Shown here: one piece after another, positions 1 through 6,896 of the stretch
How positions within the stretch are numbered: position 1 is the stretch's first letter
How the letters are laid out: every line of letters begins with the position of its first letter
Source: Firmicutes bacterium CAG:170
Lineage (GTDB): Bacteria; Bacillota; Clostridia; Oscillospirales; Oscillospiraceae
Length of the DNA: 21,172 bases
Assembly: GCA_000436735.1 (NCBI GenBank)
Contig: FR887116.1
Span: forward strand, 1 to 21,172
Direction: 5' to 3'
Notes under the pieces: model-generated
Database searches by the model: none
What the model saw: only the letters and a program-made list of their open reading frames with translations
Told to the model about the DNA's origin: nothing
Position numbers and translations under genes: made by a program

Positions 1-1
1 A

Positions 2-1132
2 GAGCGGTTTGGAAAACCGGGCGGCGTTGTCGGCTATCATCTTGTCCACTCCTACGTGCCGGGTGAAACAACGCCGGAGCTGGCGCATGAAGCGGGAGTG
101 GAATTTGCACGCCGTCTGCTCGGTGACAAATATGAAGCCGTCATTTGCACCCACATCAACAAGGAACACCTGCACTGCCATATTGTATTCAACTCTGTTT
201 CATTCGTGGATGGAGTGAAATATCGCAATGCGTTCAAAGATTACTTTGAAGATATTCGCGGCATTTCCAATGAGGTCAGCCGTAAGTACGGATTCTCTGT
301 CATTCAGCCGGAGGGCAGCGGTCAGCACTATGCAGAATGGAACGCCGAGCGCAGCGGCAAGACCACCATCCGCGATCTTGTCCGGCAGGATCTGGACGCG
401 GCCATTGCAGTCAGCTTCACATTTGCGTCGCTGCTGGATATTCTCAGGAAACGCGGATATACCGTCAAATACGGTTTCAACGTCAAGCATACCGCCGTCA
501 AGCCGCCCGGTGGAGCGCGGTTTCTCCGGCTGGACAGTTTGGGCGAGGATTACACTGAGGAAGCTATCTTGCAGCGATTGCGCAGGCAACGCGGCGTGAC
601 CGCTGCCATTCCGCCGGAACAAAGTGAATCCAAACGCTATACCATCCGCAAGCAGCCGCGCCGCTATCCACCTGTCAAGCGCGGCAGTTTCCGGGCGCTA
701 TACCTATACTATCTGTATCTGCTGTCACCGCAAAAGAAACGCCCGCAAAAAGTTCCGTTTGAAACGCGGGCAGAGGTACGCCGTGCGAAGCAGTACCGGC
801 AGCAATTTTTCCTTTTGCAGAAGTATCACATAGATACAAAGCCAGAGTTAGAAATGCTGTCTGATGCGTTGTCAAATGAGATGCAGATTCTAGTGGATCG
901 GCGCAAAGAATTATATGCGCTACGCCGGGAGCAGCCGTCTGAGCAGCTTGACGCGGACATTGACAGCTTGACCGCACAGCTCCGGCCCCTGCGTCGGGAA
1001 CTGCGGTTATGCAGAAAAATCGCGGAATATGCGCCGCGGATGTTAAAGCAGGTGCAGGAAAGCAATACACCACCAACAAAAAATCATGCGCCGAATAAGG
1101 CGCGAGAAAGGAGGCACAGCCTATGGAGGTAA
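2..1132 (+). CDS. Conjugative relaxase (MobP/VirD2-type), 5'-truncated by window edge
   Basis: This is the relaxase that would nick oriT and lead the transferred strand into the recipient. The reading frame is open to the left edge; the first in-frame ATG/GTG near position 56 is not the true start, because conserved relaxase sequence (GYHLVHSYVPGE) is encoded before it. The histidine triad is visible at about 152-184 (THINKEHLHCH), the metal-binding motif III of the Relaxase (VirD2/MobA) family; the catalytic Tyr lies outside the window. The C-terminal half is basic and rich in Arg/Glu with likely coiled-coil segments, typical of the non-catalytic tail. The stop overlaps the start of the next gene by 10 bp, so they are probably translationally coupled. 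The family call is strong; the exact MOB subclass is not resolved. Confidence 0.93.
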   Translation, partial: ERFGKPGGVVGYHLVHSYVPGETTPELAHEAGVEFARRLLGDKYEAVICTHINKEHLHCHIVFNSVSFVDGVKYRNAFKDYFEDIRGISNEVSRKYGFSVIQPEGSGQHYAEWNAERSGKTTIRDLVRQDLDAAIAVSFTFASLLDILRKRGYTVKYGFNVKHTAVKPPGGARFLRLDSLGEDYTEEAILQRLRRQRGVTAAIPPEQSESKRYTIRKQPRRYPPVKRGSFRALYLYYLYLLSPQKKRPQKVPFETRAEVRRAKQYRQQFFLLQKYHIDTKPELEMLSDALSNEMQILVDRRKELYALRREQPSEQLDADIDSLTAQLRPLRRELRLCRKIAEYAPRMLKQVQESNTPPTKNHAPNKARERRHSLWR

Positions 1133-1698
1133 GCGGCGAAGCTGCTGATCTTGTAATGAAGGAAGGCGTACAAATATCCGAAGAAGCAATCAAACTGCTG
1201 GCGCGGGGTGCAAAAAATCTCGCGGCGCTGTTATACGCGCTGGCAAAAGACCAGAAAAAGCTTTACGGCAAGGTGAACATGAACCGGCTGCTCAGTGAAC
1301 AGCGCCCCATCGAAGTTTTGCCCTTGCGCACAGAGGATTTTGACGAGTTCAAGCGCAGAGCCAAGAAAGTCGGCTTGTTATTTTCAACCATTTTGGATAA
1401 GAAAGGCGACGAGCCATACCTTGAAATCCTGACCAACATTGACCATCTCTCACAGGCAAATTATATCCTAGAGCAGATGGGATACCAGCCCAGACAGTTG
1501 GAGGACGTGCAGCCAAAAAAAGAGCAGACCCCTGCCCAACCAGAACCATCCTTGCAAAAGCAAAGGAGTGGCTTGACGCAGGGGCCGATTTCGACCAATG
1601 AGGAAAAGCAGCCCGTTCGCGGTCGGTTGGCAGCATTGCGCGCCGCCGCAGAGCGGACGCGGCCAGAACCCCAGCGCGAGCTGGAGCATATCAGATAG
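1123..1698 (+). CDS. PcfB-like (DUF3801) conjugation accessory protein
   Basis: 191 aa. The N-terminal two thirds (about residues 1-125) match the pattern I know for PcfB/DUF3801 proteins of Firmicutes conjugative elements: a helical start (EEAIKLLARGAKNLAALLYA), then an alternating segment with RAKKVGLLFSTILDKK and a conserved end near EQMGY. PcfB of pCF10 assists the relaxosome and its docking to the coupling protein; the same role is inferred here. The C-terminal 60 residues are Gln/Pro/Arg-rich and probably disordered. The ATG has a good AAAGGAGG at 1107-1114 and lies inside the end of the relaxase gene. It sits between relaxase and ArdC-like genes, as in related ICEs. Confidence 0.8.
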   Translation: MEVSGEAADLVMKEGVQISEEAIKLLARGAKNLAALLYALAKDQKKLYGKVNMNRLLSEQRPIEVLPLRTEDFDEFKRRAKKVGLLFSTILDKKGDEPYLEILTNIDHLSQANYILEQMGYQPRQLEDVQPKKEQTPAQPEPSLQKQRSGLTQGPISTNEEKQPVRGRLAALRAAAERTRPEPQRELEHIR

Positions 1699-1700
1699 GA

Positions 1701-2573
1701 GTGAGTATTATCGCAAACTTAGGAAATATCATCAACGAAAAGAACCAGAGTTCGGAACTCTGGCAGGCGCAGCGGCAAGCTGACCGCGAGAACACAAACG
1801 CCATGCAGGACGCGGGTATTGTTCAGATCACCAGCGACCCGGACGCTTATTTGCGGTATCTGAATTGTCAGGCCGACAATCCGAGTTATAGCGCTGGCAA
1901 TGTTGCGCTCGTTATGGTGCAGGATCAGGATGCAACCATTTTCGGAACAAAAGACCGCTGGAAAAGTCTGATGCGCAGCGTATTTCCAACCGAGGAAAAG
2001 AATGGCGTGAAAATTTACACCCGTTCCTCTTTCGGCAAAGGGTATGTACTGACGGACGTTTACGACGTGCGGCAGACAAGCGGGCGCGACCTGAAGCACA
2101 CCGCATTACAGCCGGACAGCAAGGAAATGACGGAAGCACTGAAAACGCTTCTGAATTACTCCGTTGTACCGCTGGTAAGCGAGGAAAGTATCCCCCTGCC
2201 TGCGCTCTACGACCCAAACCAGATGAAAATGGCGGTCAATCCGAAATATAACGATGCAGAAGCGTTCGCAGGCATCGCAACAGAGATCGCCCACGTCCGT
2301 TTTCATGCCAAAGGCTATAATCAGAACTATTCGCGGGATGATTATGAGCTGGATGCGCAGAGCGTCGGCTATATGATCTGTCGTCGCTTTGGTGTTCCGT
2401 GTGAAGCGCCCGACGTATCAAATCTGGCGGCGTTCTATGACGGGTTTGACCCGCAAGATCGACGGCAGGCACTCGGACAGATACAAGATATGTCACAGAA
2501 GATCGGCGGCAGCATTGAACGCGCAATTTCCCCACAGACACGCACAAGAAATATGAATCGTACTGCGCGATAA
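1701..2573 (+). CDS. ArdC-like protein with degenerate metalloprotease motif
   Basis: Up to 290 aa. Residues about 45-130 resemble the ArdC N-terminal ssDNA-binding domain (SAGNVALVMVQ, KDRWKSLMR, VLTDVYDVRQTSG). Residues about 185-235 resemble the IrrE/ArdC peptidase-like part, with E216 in YELDAQSVGYMICRRFG as the likely third metal ligand. The expected HExxH reads TEIAH (T194-H198), so the first zinc-ligand His is missing and protease activity is doubtful. ArdC proteins protect incoming single-stranded DNA, which fits its place in the transfer operon; the role is inferred. The start is uncertain: GTG at 1701 lies inside the best Shine-Dalgarno (AGGAG, 1697-1701), while ATT at 1707 has ideal 5-nt spacing but is a rare start codon. 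The gap to the upstream stop is 2 bp. Confidence 0.7.
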   Translation: MSIIANLGNIINEKNQSSELWQAQRQADRENTNAMQDAGIVQITSDPDAYLRYLNCQADNPSYSAGNVALVMVQDQDATIFGTKDRWKSLMRSVFPTEEKNGVKIYTRSSFGKGYVLTDVYDVRQTSGRDLKHTALQPDSKEMTEALKTLLNYSVVPLVSEESIPLPALYDPNQMKMAVNPKYNDAEAFAGIATEIAHVRFHAKGYNQNYSRDDYELDAQSVGYMICRRFGVPCEAPDVSNLAAFYDGFDPQDRRQALGQIQDMSQKIGGSIERAISPQTRTRNMNRTAR

Positions 2574-2608
2574 AGTGATTCGCCGTCACGATCCGAAACC
2601 GCTTTGAC

Positions 2609-2765
2609 GGTTGTGCTCCCCTTGCGGGGAACATACTCCGCTGGCTGTCCGCAGTCAAGGCCGGTCGATGCTGACGCATCGGCCGCAGAGCCAGCCAGTG
2701 TGCGCACTGGCTGGGCCTTGACAGCGACCATCCAGCGGAAGTGTGGCAGCCAAGGGGAGCAAACC
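2609..2765. repeat. Fork-shaped nested inverted-repeat element (~157 nt)
   Basis: The stretch folds almost completely onto itself. Outer arms are TGCTCCCCTTG (2614-2624) with CAAGGGGAGCA (2751-2761), extended by GGTT/AACC beyond a one-base bulge. Next come TCCGCTGG (2637-2644) with CCAGCGGA (2732-2739), then GTCAAGGCC (2654-2662) with GGCCTTGAC (2714-2722). At the tip a three-way junction carries two 10-bp hairpins with 4-nt loops: 2662-2671/2676-2685 (one G-T pair) and CCAGCCAGTG/CACTGGCTGG at 2691-2700/2705-2714. It could be a structured RNA, a DNA hairpin site or a MITE-like element. No coding potential is convincing. Confidence 0.8.
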
Positions 2766-2766
2766 A

Positions 2767-2792
2767 GAGAAGCCCGCTTGCGCGGGCTTCTC
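2767..2792. repeat. Perfect 11-bp hairpin, terminator-like
   Basis: GAGAAGCCCGC (2767-2777), loop TTGC, GCGGGCTTCTC (2782-2792). The GC-rich perfect stem resembles an intrinsic terminator, but the following bases (GATTATG on +) are not a T tract; on the minus strand the following bases (TGGTTTGC) are only weakly T-rich. It directly follows the fork-shaped element and may be its end or the end of the relaxase-operon transcript. Confidence 0.5.
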
Positions 2793-2863
2793 GATTATGT
2801 CGGAGGTGCGCTGCGGCAGATTTGTTTGCTCAAGCGATTCGCACAAGCGATTTTACAATGTTC

Positions 2864-2892
2864 TTGAATGTAGGTTATCAATAGTGTAGGAT
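2864..2892 (+). promoter_or_regulatory. Predicted sigma-A promoter of the HEPN-like gene
   Basis: TTGAAT (2864-2869), 17-nt spacer, TAGGAT (2887-2892), about 45 bp ahead of the ATG at 2937. It suggests that the cargo gene is transcribed independently of the transfer operon. A 9-bp direct repeat CAAGCGATT lies just upstream (2831-2839 and 2844-2852). Confidence 0.5.
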
Positions 2893-2936
2893 TAAATTAG
2901 TATAGCCGTGCTAAATAGAACGGAGGGAATCAATCA

Positions 2937-3389
2937 ATGTCAAAGAAGCGCACAGGAAACATAATGCAGTGCATTCTTTCTGCACAACAATTTATTGAAG
3001 TAGCAGAGAGGCTGATTTCAGATAATTGTGAAATCTACTATATACGTCCTTTCTTTGTTAATGCAGGGCTTGCTTGTGAATTATTCCTAAAGTCAATCAA
3101 AATGTATGAAAGCGGAGATGGTTCCTTCCTAGAAGGTCACAACCTTTACAAATTGTTTGAAGTGATTTCCGACGATGCAAAACAAGCAATACGAGAAAAT
3201 TATGACCTGATATATGCAGACAGACCACATAAGGTAGCTTTTGATGATTTTTTGTCGCGCTATTCAAAACCCTTCTTTGATTTTCGCTACACTTTTGAGA
3301 CACCGGCAGAAGGAAACGCAGTCGCTCTTTTGTTTTTCGCATGGAGCTTAAAACAATACGTTCAATCTTTTGAAAATGACAATCAATAG
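2937..3389 (+). CDS. HEPN-like small protein, orphan cargo gene
   Basis: 150 aa, mostly helical. Residues about 35-80 show the pattern VNAGLACELFLKSI followed by GHNLYKLFEVIS, and the C-terminal part has FDFRYTFE, which resembles HEPN-superfamily proteins (helix, GH-L-LF, then RY-E). A canonical R-x4-6-H nuclease motif is not obvious, so activity is uncertain. No MNT nucleotidyltransferase partner is adjacent, so it is an orphan rather than a HEPN-MNT pair. The ATG has GGAGGG at 2922-2927. Base composition is clearly AT-richer than the flanking transfer genes, which suggests separate acquisition. Defence or toxin function is inference only. Confidence 0.6.
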   Translation: MSKKRTGNIMQCILSAQQFIEVAERLISDNCEIYYIRPFFVNAGLACELFLKSIKMYESGDGSFLEGHNLYKLFEVISDDAKQAIRENYDLIYADRPHKVAFDDFLSRYSKPFFDFRYTFETPAEGNAVALLFFAWSLKQYVQSFENDNQ

Positions 3390-3456
3390 TGTGCCATTTA
3401 GTAAGGCGGCCATACATTGTTGTTCGCCCCTAATTCGTAATGGAGGGAGCCATTTG

Positions 3457-3473
3457 TGTCCCAACTTGGGACA
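3457..3473. repeat. Boundary palindrome, copy 1 (GTCCC-AACTT-GGGAC)
   Basis: TGTCCCAACTTGGGACA is a perfect 8+1+8 palindrome between the HEPN-like gene and the small peptide that precedes virD4. The same core recurs at 5708-5720, 7746-7760 and 19063-19077, each time between genes. No T tract follows here, so a terminator role is less likely for this copy than for copies 2 and 3; an operator or a shared mobile boundary is possible. Confidence 0.75.
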
Positions 3474-3499
3474 GAATATTTGAATTGGAGGTTCTGCCT

Positions 3500-3619
3500 A
3501 TGAAAAAACTGCTTTTTATCATTCCATCGGTTCTGCTGCTGTTGGCGGCTGGTACGCTCGTTTTCTGCAAGCACCATGCTGAGCGCACCGGTCTGGCCTG
3601 TATGGATATTGACCTGTGA
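3500..3619 (+). CDS. 39-aa membrane peptide coupled to virD4
   Basis: A short ORF with a very good Shine-Dalgarno (TTGGAGG, 3485-3491, 8-nt spacing). The product starts MKKLLFIIPSVLLLLAAG: two Lys then a hydrophobic helix of about 20 residues, so it is a single-pass membrane peptide or an uncleaved signal-anchor. A Cys at residue 23 follows the helix, but the preceding residues (LVF) do not make a good lipobox. Its stop overlaps the GTG start of virD4 as GTGA (3616-3619), a classic coupling arrangement. Small membrane peptides at this position are seen in related elements, but I cannot name a family. Confidence 0.72.
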   Translation: MKKLLFIIPSVLLLLAAGTLVFCKHHAERTGLACMDIDL

Positions 3620-5367
3620 GGAATCAAAAGAAGTCATTTCGCAGCGCCGCCCCAGTGTGGGCGGCGTTTGTCGTCCCCATCATCTGGCTTGCGGTTCTCA
3701 TGGCAGGATGCTATGAACCTGGCATGACAATTTTCACGCTGATGGATGCCTTTTCAGCCGCGACAAAGAATCCGTTTTCTCTGCACTGGACGCCATACAC
3801 GATGAAGTTTATCGGCATCTTTTTACTGCTCTACGGCGGCGCGATCCTGTTCTACTACACCGGACAGAAGAACACCAGACCCGGCGAAGAACACGGCTCC
3901 GCGTCGTGGGGCAGCGTCAGGGAGCTGGATAAGAAGTACCGCGACAAGGATGCAGGCAAAAACGTCATTCTGACGCAGCATTTGCAAATGAGCATGAACG
4001 GCAAGCTGCACCGCAGAAACCTGTTGCAGATCATCGTCGGTGGCTCCGGCAGCGGTAAGACGCGATTCCTCGCAAAACCAAACCTCATGCTTGCCAATGC
4101 GAGTTTTATCGTCACTGACCCAAAGGGCGAAATGCTCCGTGCCGTCGGAAATCTGTTTCTGGAGGAAGGTTATGTTCTGCGCGTTTTTGACCTGATCGAC
4201 CCGTCAAAATCAGACTGCTACAACCCGTTTTGCTACATACGCAAGGACGCGGACGTGTTCAAGCTGATTGACAATTTCATCAAGAACACCACTCCAAAGG
4301 GCGCGAAAGCAAATGATCCGTTCTGGGAAAAATCGGAGACGGCGCTTGACGCTGCGCTCATGCTCTATCTGCTGCACGAAGCGCCGGTTGAAGATCAGAA
4401 TATGGAAACCATTCTCTACATGATTGAAAATGGCGGTGCAAAGGAAGAAGATGACGATTATCAATCTCCGCTTGACCTGCTCTTTGAAGCCTTGGAGGAA
4501 GAACAGCCCAATCACATTGCCGTGCGGCAATACCATATTTTCAAGCAAGCGGCCGGCAAAACTGCTAAATCGATTTTAGTGAGCGCCGCCGTTCGTCTTG
4601 CGTCGTTCACCTTGCCCGAAATTCAGCGCATCACAGCCAGCGACGATATGGAGCTTGGCAAACTGGGCGAACGCAAGCAAGCCATCTTCTGTATTATCCC
4701 GGACAGCAACGACGCATCGCTCAATTTCCTTGTCGGTATGCTCTACACGCAAGCGTTTCAGGAGCTTTACTATCAGGCAGACAAAATCCATCAAGGGGCG
4801 CTGCCTGTTCCCGTGCGGCTGATGTTCGATGAATTTGCGAACGTGGCCTTGCCCGACGGCTATGCCCGATTGCAGGCGACTATGCGCTCTCGAAACATTA
4901 TGTCAACTATCATTCTGCAAAATATTTCGCAGCTCAAGGCGTTGTTCAAGGACGATTGGGAGGGCATCATCGGCAACGCGGACAGCTTTGTGTACTTAGG
5001 CGGCAACGAACAATCGACGCACAAATATATTTCGGAGCTGCTTGGGAAAGAAACGATTGATACCCGGACATCCAGCCAGAGTAAGGGCAGGAACGGTTCG
5101 TTCAGTCAGAATTTCCAACAGACTGGGCGCGAGCTTATGACACCGGACGAGGTGCGGCGCTTGGATAATAAAAACGCAATCGTTCTGATTCGAGGCGAGA
5201 AACCAGTCATTGACGAGAAGTATGACATCCTGAAGCACCCGAATATTCACCGCACGGAGGACGGCAGCGCGCCGCCGTATCTCCACACGCCGCTGCGCGC
5301 GTTCGCGGCAGACGATCTTTCGTTCCCCATTGAAAACATCGACGATATTGAATTTTTGGAGGATTAA
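3616..5367 (+). CDS. virD4: VirD4/TraG-type coupling protein (CD1115-like)
   Basis: 583 aa, the usual size for Firmicutes VirD4-like ATPases. This is the inner-membrane coupling protein that hands the relaxase-DNA complex to the type IV secretion channel. Two N-terminal membrane segments lie at about residues 13-31 and 63-81. Walker A is GGSGSGKT at 142-149, followed by IVTDPKGEML, a VirD4 hallmark, and Walker B is RLMFDEF with D405/E406. The later RSRNIMSTIILQNISQLK segment also matches the TraG/VirD4 family. The start is GTG at 3616, overlapping the upstream peptide's stop. The next gene follows at a distance of 1 bp. Confidence 0.95.
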   Translation: MRNQKKSFRSAAPVWAAFVVPIIWLAVLMAGCYEPGMTIFTLMDAFSAATKNPFSLHWTPYTMKFIGIFLLLYGGAILFYYTGQKNTRPGEEHGSASWGSVRELDKKYRDKDAGKNVILTQHLQMSMNGKLHRRNLLQIIVGGSGSGKTRFLAKPNLMLANASFIVTDPKGEMLRAVGNLFLEEGYVLRVFDLIDPSKSDCYNPFCYIRKDADVFKLIDNFIKNTTPKGAKANDPFWEKSETALDAALMLYLLHEAPVEDQNMETILYMIENGGAKEEDDDYQSPLDLLFEALEEEQPNHIAVRQYHIFKQAAGKTAKSILVSAAVRLASFTLPEIQRITASDDMELGKLGERKQAIFCIIPDSNDASLNFLVGMLYTQAFQELYYQADKIHQGALPVPVRLMFDEFANVALPDGYARLQATMRSRNIMSTIILQNISQLKALFKDDWEGIIGNADSFVYLGGNEQSTHKYISELLGKETIDTRTSSQSKGRNGSFSQNFQQTGRELMTPDEVRRLDNKNAIVLIRGEKPVIDEKYDILKHPNIHRTEDGSAPPYLHTPLRAFAADDLSFPIENIDDIEFLED

Positions 5368-5368
5368 C

Positions 5369-5692
5369 ATGAAACATGAATTAACCCCGCGGCGTAAGGA
5401 GCGCCGCATCATGGCTGTCTGGACAAGCCTTGTACTGACGACAGCACTGTTCACGACCTCGGCGTTCGCCGCTGACAGTGACCCGCTGACCATCGTGAAC
5501 AATCTTTCTGATTTTATCTTCTCCTGCATCAAGGCCATTGGCATTATCATCCTCGGCTGGGGCGTTGTGCAGCTCGGTATGTCTGTGCAGTCGCACGACG
5601 CGACGCAGAGAACGCAGGGTGTTCTTTGCCTGTTCGGTGGCTTACTGATCGCCTTTGCAAAGGAAATTCTGACGGCTATCGGTGTGGTGTAA
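5369..5692 (+). CDS. Maff2-family small membrane protein
   Basis: 107 aa. ATG at 5369 is chosen because GGAGG (5358-5362) lies 6 nt upstream and the virD4 stop lies at 5365-5367; the in-frame extension to 5330 would overlap virD4 and lacks such a site. The protein has a basic start, a signal-like hydrophobic segment ending ASAFAAD-type (TTSAFAAD), then two membrane helices separated by QSHDATQR. The second helix region carries GGLLIAFAKEIL. This pattern and the position between VirD4 and the TrbL-like protein match Maff2 proteins, which resemble small VirB2/pilin-like or channel subunits. The molecular role is not established. Confidence 0.8.
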   Translation: MKHELTPRRKERRIMAVWTSLVLTTALFTTSAFAADSDPLTIVNNLSDFIFSCIKAIGIIILGWGVVQLGMSVQSHDATQRTQGVLCLFGGLLIAFAKEILTAIGVV

Positions 5693-5698
5693 GCAAAA

Positions 5699-5727
5699 GA
5701 AATGCGCCCCGACTTGGGACGCATTTC
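5699..5727. terminator. Bidirectional terminator with boundary palindrome, copy 2
   Basis: A 12-bp stem with one C/A mismatch (5699-5710 with 5716-5727) around the loop GACTT. It sits between the convergent ends of the Maff2 gene and the Abi_2 gene. Read leftwards, the stem is followed by a T-rich run (TTTTGC), supporting termination of the abi transcript. Its core CCCC-GACTT-GGGAC is a near copy of the repeated palindrome. Confidence 0.7.
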
Positions 5728-5734
5728 AGTTAGA

Positions 5735-6676
5735 CTATACTTTCTTATATGCAGTAATTTTCTTCCAGTTTTCTGGAAATCCCATAAGCCGAAGCAGATC
5801 CGTACCGGCTAACTGACGATTTTCACGATCCGCCTTATCAATCAGCTTGGCTAACTGCGCTTTATACGTCAGGAAGTCTTTGTTTGGCAGCAAGTAGCGG
5901 AAAGACAATACCAACGCAAAATAATCATGTTTTCCATATATGTACTGTTGACCATTCTGCGGAATCTGCATCTTTTTATGGAGCGGCAAGTCCGAAATGT
6001 CATTCTTTGTGTTGTAGGAGAAAAGGCGTTCATTGTGTGCGCAGACATTGCGAAACTTTGTTAGCACCTCCAGCATGGAACCTAACTGCTTTTCCCGAAC
6101 GCCCACAAATTCCTTGCTGATTGCAGCTTGGATTTTAGACTGAGCAAGGGCGTACATCTTGGATAGTGTTCCAAACGTCAGCGCATTGATCAGTACCCAT
6201 AACGGTACATTCCCATGTATCTGCTTATGATGCTCGATATACGGATAGTCTGTCGTATGCGAAAGAAACGGTTGTAAATGCCGCGTAATCAACTTTTGAA
6301 CCTCGCGCGGGTTTATACGCCCCATGAGATTATAGTTATTTGCGTCCAGATAACTGTTCTGACTCTCTCCAAACTGACTGCAAAACGCATACGAATACGC
6401 AGAGCGGATGTGTCGCTCCACTTGCAGCAAATAGCGCAGCGTGAGTTCCCGAAGCTGTTCATCGAAACGATAGAGCGCAACAATATCATCCAGCGTCGTT
6501 CCGTCGCGGTAATCTTTTGTCGTGGGATTTTTGAACAAGTCCTTGTAGCCGGAAATCAGCGCAAAATATCCATAATGGTGCAGCGTGATCGTTGCTGCGG
6601 CATCATCCGTAATTGTCAGGTTCTTGTCTTTCAGTTTTTGAATCTGTTGGGGGTATGTCAGAAACGGTTTCGGCAT
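5735..6676 (-). CDS. Abi_2-family (AbiF/AbiD-like) HEPN abortive-infection protein
   Basis: 313 aa, the normal length for Abi_2 proteins. The N-terminus has the typical YPQQIQKLKDKNLTI start and HYGYFALISGYKDLF; the middle has VERHIRSAYSY; then GNVPLWVLINALTFGTLSKM, a strong Abi_2 signature. RNVCAH (R209-H214) is a complete R-x4-H HEPN nuclease motif, so RNase activity is plausible. The ATG at 6676 has AGAGGA at an 8-nt distance (6685-6690). The gene is antisense to the transfer operon, inserted between Maff2 and the TrbL-like gene. A predicted small RNA with its own promoter and terminator lies immediately upstream on the same strand, so toxin mRNA would arise only by read-through. By analogy with RNA-neutralised Abi toxins this is a candidate toxin-antitoxin unit; neutralisation itself is inferred. 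Confidence 0.9.
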   Translation of the reverse strand: MPKPFLTYPQQIQKLKDKNLTITDDAAATITLHHYGYFALISGYKDLFKNPTTKDYRDGTTLDDIVALYRFDEQLRELTLRYLLQVERHIRSAYSYAFCSQFGESQNSYLDANNYNLMGRINPREVQKLITRHLQPFLSHTTDYPYIEHHKQIHGNVPLWVLINALTFGTLSKMYALAQSKIQAAISKEFVGVREKQLGSMLEVLTKFRNVCAHNERLFSYNTKNDISDLPLHKKMQIPQNGQQYIYGKHDYFALVLSFRYLLPNKDFLTYKAQLAKLIDKADRENRQLAGTDLLRLMGFPENWKKITAYKKV

Positions 6677-6698
6677 TTACACCATCCTCTCAGGTGTG

Positions 6699-6764
6699 AA
6701 AAAGGGAGCCCCCGCAGGGACTCCCCCGGTTGCAGGCCCCGCGAGCATCTGCAACTCGATCACT
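6699..6764 (-). ncRNA. Predicted small RNA upstream of abi (candidate RNA antitoxin)
   Basis: A transcript starting about 7 nt after the TATACT box (A at 6764) would end at the T5 tract at 6703-6699, about 66 nt. It contains a 7-bp hairpin GTTGCAG/CTGCAAC (6755-6749 with 6735-6729) with a 13-nt loop, then a 9-bp terminator hairpin GGGAGTCCC-TGCG-GGGGCTCCC (one G-U). CGAG just 5' of the first stem can pair with CTCG in its loop, and loop G residues can pair with the CCC of the terminator, so a pseudoknot or attenuating fold is possible. No ORF fits. An alternative reading is a leader attenuator with no trans activity. Confidence 0.7.
6704..6725 (-). terminator. Intrinsic terminator between small RNA and abi ORF
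   Basis: A 9-bp GC-rich stem (6717-6725 with 6704-6712), loop TGCG, then five T residues (6703-6699) on the minus strand. It ends about 23 nt before the abi start codon, so it separates the small RNA from the toxin message, as in type III toxin-antitoxin loci. Confidence 0.85.
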
Positions 6765-6770
6765 ACGGTA

Positions 6771-6799
6771 AGTATAACGCAAGATTTTGTATCTGTCAA
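6771..6799 (-). promoter_or_regulatory. Consensus sigma-A promoter for small RNA and abi
   Basis: On the minus strand: TTGACA (6799-6794), 17-nt spacer, TATACT (6776-6771). This is one of the best-matching promoters in the window and explains strong constitutive expression of the small RNA. Confidence 0.85.
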
Positions 6800-6824
6800 C
6801 CAGAGAACAGGCAACAAAATTACG

Positions 6825-6854
6825 TTTACTCGCCCTAGCATTATGAAGTATAGT
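6825..6854 (+). promoter_or_regulatory. Possible promoter for the trbL-like gene
   Basis: TTTACT (6825-6830), 18-nt spacer, TATAGT (6849-6854), about 43 bp before the GTG at 6897. A local promoter would be needed because the antisense abi unit and its terminator separate this gene from Maff2. The match is only moderate. Confidence 0.35.
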
Positions 6855-6896
6855 CGTTTCATTATAAAATATGCGTAGAAATGGAGATGAAATCAT

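Noticed and set aside
56..1132. ATG/GTG-type start at 56 as the relaxase start
   Set aside because: The frame is open to the left edge and encodes conserved relaxase residues before position 56, so the gene is truncated by the window.
4996..5724. 242-aa minus-strand ORF opposite virD4/Maff2
   Set aside because: Shadow of recognised genes on the other strand; no ribosome site or recognisable motif.
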